A stretch of 12,676 nt of DNA from Larix sibirica (taxonomy: Eukaryota; Streptophyta; Pinopsida; Pinales; Pinaceae): contig NWUY0300066504.1 in assembly GCA_004151065.3 (NCBI GenBank), forward strand, positions 9,313 through 21,988, read 5' to 3'. The notes beneath the pieces were generated by a model. The model had not been told where the DNA came from, did no database searches, and saw only the letters and a program-made list of their open reading frames with translations. A program made the translations under genes and the position numbers. How positions within the stretch are numbered: position 1 is the first letter of the stretch; every line of letters begins with the position of its first letter. Below, piece by piece: positions 7,441 to 12,676 of the stretch.

Positions 7441-7870
7441 TATTGTAGGAGGAAGATGAGTTAAAAGCTATATGTCTTTTCTCTCTCCTTTACTGTCATG
7501 GTTGGATTTGGGGAGAAATCCCATTGAGCTTAATTGGATATCTATTGGTTTCTTTGGATGGTGAATCAAAGCATTCTCTTTTGAATGGTATTGTGTTTCT
7601 CATGTTTCACTAATGGATGGAATCTTCAAATGACAATGGTTTTGGTTTAATGGAGTAAGTCTTTTTTCTTCTTCATTGTGGTGGATCATTATGGTGTTTG
7701 TCAATTGGAAGTTTTAGGTTATAGTATGTATCTCAAATATTGGTTAAATATGCTCTCTTATCCCTTGCATTGCAATTATTCTCCCAAAACTATTTGAAAA
7801 CATCTAATCTAGGGTAGATTTCTTAAGTTGCTGAAGCAATTAGAAGTGGCTAGGGCGTGTAGTCTTGTCG
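7441..7870. other. Gene-free stretch, nothing recognised
   Basis: T-rich sequence without an open frame of note on either strand and without a repeat clear enough to name. It could be part of the 5' LTR of the gypsy element whose PBS-like site is at 8276, but no second LTR is available for comparison. Confidence 0.35.
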
Positions 7871-7996
7871 CCCTCATCCTTCTAATCTTTCATCTAAATC
7901 CTTCATATTGACCTTGGTTGACCCCATTTTCCCANCCCTCATCCTTCTAATCTTTCATCTAAATCCTTCATATTGACCTTGGTTGACCCCATTTTC
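7871..7996. repeat. 61-bp exact direct duplication flanking a single N
   Basis: The 61 bases at 7871-7931 are repeated exactly at 7936-7996, with cca and one N (7935) between. An exact duplicate meeting at an N is the signature of two contig ends that overlapped but were not merged. It is probably an assembly artefact and not biological. Confidence 0.85.
7935..7935. other. Assembly gap (single N)
   Basis: One undetermined base lies between the two exact 61-bp copies. Confidence 0.9.
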
Positions 7997-8275
7997 ACAA
8001 TGTATTAGACAATACTCTCCAATCTATTCATCATTATTTCTCATTTACTATCATAAACCATTTTGTTAAATCTATCTCTTCATTTCACCTTGAACCACAT
8101 TGCAAGCTTCAATAATCCTATCCTAGGAAAGCCTCCCTTGAGTTGGAGAAGATCCAACCTAAAGAACATAAGAGGGTTTGGTGTGGTAACATTGGCCTCC
8201 CTCTTAGTTACACCAAGACCATACCTATAGCTTTAGGACTTTATCTTAAGAGTGGGAGTTTGGGTGTTAACTTTT
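7997..8275 (+). mobile_element. Gene-free stretch, possible 3' part of a Ty3/gypsy LTR
   Basis: No coding similarity was seen. The stretch runs directly into the PBS-like site at 8276. Just before it comes a purine-containing phrase (agagtgggagtttggg, 8250-8265). The position suggests LTR sequence, but no partner LTR or clear TG...CA ends can be shown. Confidence 0.3.
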
Positions 8276-8293
8276 TGGCGTCTTAGTCAGGGA
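8276..8293 (+). other. Degenerate primer-binding site of a Ty3/gypsy (Athila/Tat-type) element
   Basis: TGGCGTCTTAGTCAGGGA matches 13 of 18 positions of the TGGCGCC...GGGGA-type PBS used by many plant Athila/Tat gypsy elements, and a run of T precedes it as is usual there. It lies about 240 bp upstream of a gag-like frame on the same strand, which is the expected order. The five mismatches keep the confidence moderate. Confidence 0.45.
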
Positions 8294-8534
8294 TTACGTC
8301 TATTTCTTGGAAGATTTGAAGTGTATGCGTCATGATATGTTGTGAGATTGCTATTTTTTAAGATCTAGTTCTCACATGGAGACTCCCTGAAGGGGTGAAG
8401 CCCTTGTTCACTGCATTTTTTTTTTAAGACATTTGGTGGGTGTATAGGTGAGCACATCTATCCATTTTAAAGGCATTTGAGTTCATCTTGGTGACTTCAC
8501 ATGAGGTATTATTTTTGCAGCCCTATATTTTGCA
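8294..8534 (+). other. Probable 5' untranslated leader of the gypsy remnant
   Basis: Non-coding stretch between the PBS-like site and the gag frame, with a run of ten or more T at about 8417. Nothing else was recognised. The assignment is by position only. Confidence 0.35.
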
Positions 8535-8960
8535 ATGAGTTATATGAAGCTATGGGATTTTGGTGTAGCATATGAAGCTTTGGATTTTTCAAAGATTCAT
8601 GGATATCCCAATCAAACTCTTTTGATTGGTGGGAGAAGGCCTCTTCTTGAATTTTATGGTGATTTTTATGACATGCAAAATCCATCCAAACATGTTTCAT
8701 TGGTTGGAGATTATATTTTAGATTTGGATGTTGAGCATGGGGATGTTGCTATGAGATTATTTGTTAGATCTTTAGAAGGGAGTGCTAAGAAATGGTTTCA
8801 TTCTTTGGAAAAGGGAAAGATTTCATCTTATGCAGGTTCTACTCAAGTATTTCTTAAGCATTGTGATCATTTCTATGAAGAGAAGCAATAGGATGAAAGC
8901 ATTGACCTCGTGCACAGAGAATATGTGCATAAAGAAGGCATGGATGAGTTTTTTTTATAA
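8535..8960 (+). pseudogene. Ty3/gypsy gag (capsid) remnant
   Basis: Gag forms the particle that packages element RNA. The plus frame 8535-8891 is open for 118 codons. A low-similarity N-terminus (KIHGYPNQ, about residues 20-27) leads into HGDVAMRLFVRSLEGSAKKW (about residues 74-93), FHSLEKGKISSY and FLKHCDHFYEEKQ. This is the core of the plant retrotransposon gag domain, with the conserved pattern L-x-G-x-A-x-x-W-F...F. A TAG stops the frame at 8889-8891, but the same frame continues in family style (DESIDL, HKEGMDEFF) to a second stop at 8958-8960. Plant gag proteins are normally several hundred residues with a zinc knuckle; neither length nor knuckle is present. The ATG at 8535 is simply the first in frame. 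Confidence 0.75.
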
Positions 8961-9600
8961 ATTTTTTCATTGTCAGCCATCTATATGTGCTAATGATGCA
9001 GATTTGGGGTTGTTTTGTTCATCCTTTCCTAGGATGAACTTGGAGCAGCAATTGCAGGGTCATTTCCAACCATGATTTTCACTTTCTAATGCTTTTTTTT
9101 CTTGTTATTTGGGGTGGTTTTGTGATGTTATTTATGTAGGCATTTTCCAGCCACAAAACCCCTTAATTTTTTATATATTTATGAATGAAAATTCAGTAAA
9201 GAAATATATCTTTGGGGCTGGAAATGATGTGTTTTAGTAGGAATTTTATTGCAAAATTTACCAACCATCTTTTCCTTCAAAATCTTTGGAATTTGTTTGT
9301 GATTTTGTAGCTGGAAATGTTTATTTAGGTGTTGGAAATTGTATAGTATAATAGGCTTCTAATCATAAAAAATTCTGCCCACCTTTCCCTTATAGTTGCT
9401 CTCATGTTTTGCATCTATTATTAGTTGGAAATGGTGATTTTGATACTAAATTTGCTATGGGGCAACAAACATTTCATGTTGAGCTATATTGCCAAAACTT
9501 TCAGCAATAAAAAATGGTATTTGAAGCCCTAGATTTGGAGCTGATTTATTTTTTTTCTAATTCTTGGAATTTCATGTCATATCTCATGATCATATAATGT
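8961..9600 (+). other. Gene-free stretch, decayed gypsy interior
   Basis: AT-rich with long T runs. The phrase gctggaaatg or gttggaaat recurs near 9218, 9311, 9334 and 9424 at irregular spacing, and tttccagccac near 9145 is its inverse. No protein similarity was seen, including in the overlapping plus frame 8782-9075, which is a frame-shifted shadow of the gag remnant. Confidence 0.35.
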
Positions 9601-9660
9601 GGAGAATGATCTTGAAGAATGTTGCATATTTGAAGAGCCCCCTAAGCCTTTGTTGTTTGA

Positions 9661-9960
9661 GGGGAGGAGTATGACGATGAGGGGTTTATTTTTAGCCATG
9701 ATTATGTGTATGTTAGTCCTATCCATGCTTGGATAGAGGAGTCTTGTGTTGATTCATGCCCTTCTTGGCATGAGGTTGGTGTACTTGGACATCTTTACAA
9801 GCACGCTGCAGATTTGAACCCTCATCTCATAGAGATTGCAGTTTTGATCCACATGATTCTTGATGTAGCCTTGTTTTGGATGATGACCAAACACAAGGGA
9901 AGAAATCATGGCATTGATGAAATACTCAAGTGGTTGCATTGGGTATATGATTTCACCTAG
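9661..9960 (+). pseudogene. Unrecognised open segment, likely part of the decayed gypsy element
   Basis: The plus frame is open from 9661 (after a TGA at 9658-9660) to the TAG at 9958-9960, about 99 codons. It has no ATG at its head, so it looks like an internal piece of a larger reading frame. It begins with the acidic run EEYDDEG, then FIFSHDYVYV, HAWIEES and a hydrophobic stretch (about residues 63-75: IAVLIHMILDVAL). Acidic linkers of this sort lie between domains of plant gypsy polyproteins, but no named domain can be shown. A shifted frame just upstream (about 9625-9660) reads FEEPPKPLLFE and could be its continuation before a frameshift. Confidence 0.35.
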
Positions 9961-9983
9961 CATGCTCATTTTCACATGTTAGA

Positions 9984-10052
9984 GTAGGTAGGTAGGAGAT
10001 GGAATAAGCTCTTGCATGAGCATTAGAGTATATATATAGGTAGATAGATAGA
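9984..10052. repeat. Short tandem tetranucleotide tracts (GTAG, TATA, TAGA)
   Basis: gtaggtaggtagg at about 9985-9998 and tatatatataggtagatagatagaag at about 10029-10052. Low-complexity tracts like these often mark breakpoints; here they separate plus-strand gypsy-like from minus-strand copia-like sequence. Confidence 0.6.
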
Positions 10053-10370
10053 AGTTCTAGGCCATGACTTATGTATTTGCATCGAACTCGTACAAAGTTC
10101 TAGGCTCAACACCCTTGGTTAAAACCATATCCCTTCGAACTAATTTACAACCTCCTTTAAAGAAGATTGTATCAACACCCACCATAGCCATTTCGCCATT
10201 TCGCTCATTGAAAGTAAGTTCCATTCCAATCCTAGTACATGTCGCACATTGGGAATATGTTCCAATCTTGTTTCCTTGACCATAGCAACCATTGCCTTTC
10301 TATGAAATTTCTTCCTTGGCTTATTCACTTGTATCTCATTTCCTAAGCCAATAATGAGCCCTTTGATCAA
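10040..10370 (-). pseudogene. Ty1/copia protease to pre-integrase fragment
   Basis: The minus frame 10370-10140 contains IPNVRHVLGLEWNLLSMSEM (about 10192-10250), matching the block just after the protease in plant copia polyproteins (family form V-x-x-V-P-x-L-x-x-N-L-L-S-x-x-x). A frameshift near 10185 moves the match to another frame, where FFKGGCKLV, DMVLTKG and LYEFDANT continue to about 10075. That part is the GAG-pre-integrase segment, which normally leads into the integrase zinc finger. The finger is missing, and the similarity ends near 10070 at the tetranucleotide tracts. Orientation and family type agree with the copia remnant at 2840-5400, so this may be its detached upstream part. 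Confidence 0.7.
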
Positions 10371-11256
10371 GAGGCTTCCTATGGACGGATACCTTATTAT
10401 GCAATCTCCTCACTTGTGTTTGGCTAATGCCAATTTGTTCAGTATCGGTGAATGTTCTATCTAGGCTATGAGTATGAGCCAATCATCTCTAGCCAACTAG
10501 TCTTTTAAAGATATTGATTGTTCACTTTTCAATAGCATGGAGAACAACCGGTGATAAGCTCATTATTCTTATTAAGGATATTGATTGTTCACTTTATCTC
10601 TCAAAGCATAATCCCTTATGCACAGATCTCATGATAGCAACCATTCTATTACCTTTTCCATAAAGTATTGAAGAGTCCCATTGAGAAATAGAAAGAAATT
10701 GCTCCAAGTATTGAAACACTACAAAAGATATGTCTCATGGTCTCGAGCTTGGGACAAGGCATAGGCAAAGGGATCTCTATGGCATTCTCAAAAGATTTCA
10801 TAGGGCATGATATGGTCACACAAATGATAGTGTTGCCAGAAACATCAAGAAGAAAGTGAAAGAGTGATGTATAAATTTGCATGGAAATGAGAAAATGGAA
10901 TGATTAGATAAATATACATAAAATCGATATATAGGCAATGATATAGAAGAGAGGATTTGATGATGGAAAAAACTAAATAGACATAAACATAATTTTCATG
11001 TTGTCATTAAAAAATTAGGTTCAGTTATGTTGACAAGGTCCATTTTGTGCAAGTTCATATCATGATCTTGACAAGACCTCTTTATTAATTTGGTGGATTG
11101 TCAAGAGCTTCACTGATTGATTTTGTGTTTTGTTCCCATTAAGTATCTATTAGAATAAATTATCTATTAGAATAAATGAGATGCCATAAACTACATTTAA
11201 ATGAATAGTTGAAAAACTAGTTGATGTATCTTAGATGTGAATTCATAATAACTAAA
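10371..11256. other. Gene-free stretch, nothing recognised apart from short direct repeats
   Basis: If the copia element continued upstream, its gag would lie here on the minus strand, but no zinc knuckle or gag motif was found. The minus frame 10882-10649 is open for 77 codons and resembles nothing. A 19-bp exact direct repeat (gatattgattgttcacttt) lies at 10510-10528 and 10577-10595. Confidence 0.4.
11144..11177. repeat. 17-bp exact tandem duplication
   Basis: tatctattagaataaat occurs at 11144-11160 and again immediately at 11161-11177. This is probably a small replication slippage event, and it is recent because the copies are identical. Confidence 0.85.
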
Positions 11257-11559
11257 TCACGAGAGATAATAGATTAGCTCAACCATTTTCGTTAATGTTG
11301 TTAAGCATTTGACTAGTTTGATTAGAGTTTGAATTTCCTTAATATTGGAGATGCCATTCACAAATATAAAACATCCGTTAGGTTTCAGTGAAATACAACA
11401 AAGAGGCACATCATCAACAATTAAACACCATAATGATGAATCAACATCCCAGAGAAATGGAATCTGGAATCTGCACACATTGGAAGAAAGAGAAATATTC
11501 CAATCTTCAAACTGATTTGGATGTAAAGTGCTGATTACACAAATTAAGTAGGTATTCAA
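11257..11559 (-). CDS. Unrecognised open frame of 100 codons (doubtful)
   Basis: The minus strand is open from 11559 to a stop at 11257. The translation is rich in Leu, Ile, Cys and Ser and contains NVCRFQIPFLWDVDSSLW and a PLCCISLKPNGCFIFVNGIS phrase. It has some protein-like texture but no motif I can assign. There is no splice-site or neighbouring-exon evidence. It could be a decayed element or an exon fragment, and chance is equally possible at this length. Confidence 0.15.
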   Translation of the reverse strand: MNTYLICVISTLHPNQFEDWNISLSSNVCRFQIPFLWDVDSSLWCLIVDDVPLCCISLKPNGCFIFVNGISNIKEIQTLIKLVKCLTTLTKMVELIYYLS

Positions 11560-11724
11560 GAAGACACAAATTATGCTCTTATTAAACGTGCTCAGAACAA
11601 ATTAAAGTGGCGGTCAGAGAAAAAACAGTAAACGGAGATTTGAGAAGACAGGCTTTGAGATGTGAAAGGACCCGAAAGGGTTCACTTGTATCACTGCACG
11701 ACAGGCCGTTAATTAAGTGTCCGA
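11560..11724. other. Short gene-free stretch with a stable-looking hairpin
   Basis: At 11671-11680 cccgaaaggg forms a 3-bp stem with a GAAA loop. The stem extends with an outer pairing gtgaa (11662-11666) / ttcac (11681-11685) across a 4-base bulge. No RNA family is recognised. Confidence 0.35.
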
Positions 11725-12320
11725 ATATACATTCCACTGCGCTTATGGCTTGCAGTTTGTTCCCACTACCATTGCCACGCGGACTCCCCTTACTTTGACA
11801 ACTTCGTCCCTGCTTTCCTCAGAGTTCCAATCCTGCAAGTTCTAGACATGATGCTTACTGCAATTTTAGCAGATACAACAACCGCCTAACCATGTAGCAT
11901 TTATATTAGATACATAGTTAGATATCCACAGATATGCCTGGCAGATACATAGTTGGATATCCACAAATATACAATCAACAATTCTGCTTATTTCTGGCTG
12001 TTTAATTACCACTCCCTCTTTTGACAACGATGTGGCTGTTCACCTTACAAATTCAATGCTGTTATTCTACTCCCAATGCTTCCTGCAATTTTGGCAGATA
12101 CAATAGCTATCAAACCCGTGGCATTGATGACAGATACATAGACATCCATAAATATACATGGCAGATACATAGTTGGATATCCACAAATATGCAGTCTACT
12201 GTGCTTATTGCTGGCCGTAACTTACCACTACTGTTACTCCGGTCCCTTACTCTGACAACTCCGTGCATGTTCTTCTCAGGAATCCAAATCCGATTGGTTC
12301 TACCTACTCCCAATCCAATC
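11725..12320 (+). repeat. Tandem array of about 220-bp units, roughly 2.5 copies
   Basis: Three units share the same order of blocks. First comes a ctgcttat...gctggc block (about 11737, 11983, 12196). Then comes a ttgacaac or ctgacaac block (about 11797, 12021, 12253), and then a ctgcaatttt-gcagatacaa block (about 11858 and 12082). Units 1 and 2 end in a doubled agatacatagttggatatccacaaat block, and unit 3 is cut before its end. Spacing is 246 then 213 bp at the first block and about 220 bp at the last. Open frames within are repeat-driven. No target-site duplication or terminal inverted repeat was seen, so I call it a diverged satellite or minisatellite. Confidence 0.7.
11908..12193 (+). repeat. 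31-35-bp subrepeat, four copies, with TGGATATCCA palindrome
   Basis: agatacatag-t-ggatatccacaaatat starts at 11908, 11943, 12132 and 12163. The copies at 11943 and 12163 are nearly identical and contain the 10-bp palindrome tggatatcca (11954-11963 and 12174-12183). The other two are decayed. The pairing inside each 220-bp unit shows a two-level duplication history. Confidence 0.75.
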
Positions 12321-12676
12321 CAATAATGTTATCACTGGCTCCACATTTAAATCATTCTTCCGCATGTCAGAAGGTTTCAGTTTGACAGGGACCGTACAAA
12401 TTTATATACATAATCTTTGATTTTTTGCGGATAGTCAGGCTGCGCACATGGAGAGATGTGGAGCTTGCTCAGGGTCTGGTTTTGAGGACTCCATGGTAGC
12501 TCAACCTCCCCTCTCACGCACATGAAATTCTCCTGGACCTGAGCGATGTGTACAGCAATCATTATTAAATCTCAAATCCTTTAATACGCCGGGAGTCAAT
12601 TAAAACAAATTTTTAAACTTTTAAATGGCGGAAACAATTATATTTACTCGAATTAATAATCACATCTGAAATATAA
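12321..12676. other. Gene-free stretch, nothing recognised
   Basis: The minus frame 12562-12377 is open for 61 codons and ends in YPQKIKDYVYKFVRSLSN, but no family is recognised and the length is within chance. The final 80 bp is strongly AT-rich. Confidence 0.35.

Noticed and set aside
8515-8891. The gag frame as a host gene exon (a ttgcag acceptor-like site precedes it)
   Set aside because: The translation matches the retrotransposon gag core, has an internal stop and lies downstream of a PBS-like site; the acceptor-like string is weak evidence.
11607-11798. Plus-strand frame of 63 codons
   Set aside because: Short, no motif, and it overlaps the start of the 220-bp repeat array.
12021-12326. 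Overlapping open frames on both strands in the 220-bp array
   Set aside because: They follow the tandem repeat units, and repeat DNA without stops explains them.
1-12676. A tRNA, rRNA or self-cleaving ribozyme (hammerhead-type) gene
   Set aside because: The only tRNA-like strings are the PBS sequences, and no hammerhead core (CTGATGA with a paired GAAA) was found on inspection of the LTR and repeat regions.

Overview
The window looks like repeat-rich nuclear DNA from a seed plant with a large genome. The primer-binding sites match plant initiator-methionine tRNA, the retroelement families are plant Ty1/copia and Ty3/gypsy, and no intact gene is visible. Wording of the gag remnant and the advanced decay would fit a gymnosperm, but I cannot establish the species. 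Three N characters (1254-1255 and 7935) mark assembly gaps, and both gaps sit against duplicated sequence.

Layout. (1) 1-2280: a moderately GC-rich block of LTR sequence on the minus strand, arranged LTR A (partial) / 128-bp internal segment / LTR B / gap / 128-bp internal segment / LTR C. Each internal segment carries a polypurine tract and a tRNA-iMet primer-binding site but no coding sequence, so this is a non-autonomous LTR retrotransposon with an unusually short interior. (2) 2281-5400: a decayed Ty1/copia element on the minus strand. Reading down from 5400 come the C-terminal integrase region, two tandem copies of the reverse-transcriptase (RT) N-terminal segment, the rest of RT, RNase H, a polypurine tract and a probable AT-rich 3' LTR. 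(3) 5401-7440: non-coding DNA with a strongly degenerate repeat of about 60 bp. (4) 7441-8275: non-coding, including a 61-bp exact duplication around the single N. (5) 8276-9960: remnants of a plus-strand Ty3/gypsy element, with a PBS-like site, a gag fragment and a further open segment. (6) 10040-10370: a minus-strand copia GAG-pre-integrase fragment, possibly the severed upstream part of the element in block 2. (7) 10371-11700: AT-rich sequence with no recognised gene. (8) 11725-12320: a tandem repeat of about 220 bp containing doubled 31-35-bp subunits. (9) 12321-12676: nothing recognised.

All coding remnants carry stops and frameshifts, so nothing here is likely to work as a gene. The interest lies in the architecture of the short-interior LTR element, the nested and duplicated retroelement debris, the degenerate minisatellites and the assembly anomalies. 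I did not find evidence for a new functional system.
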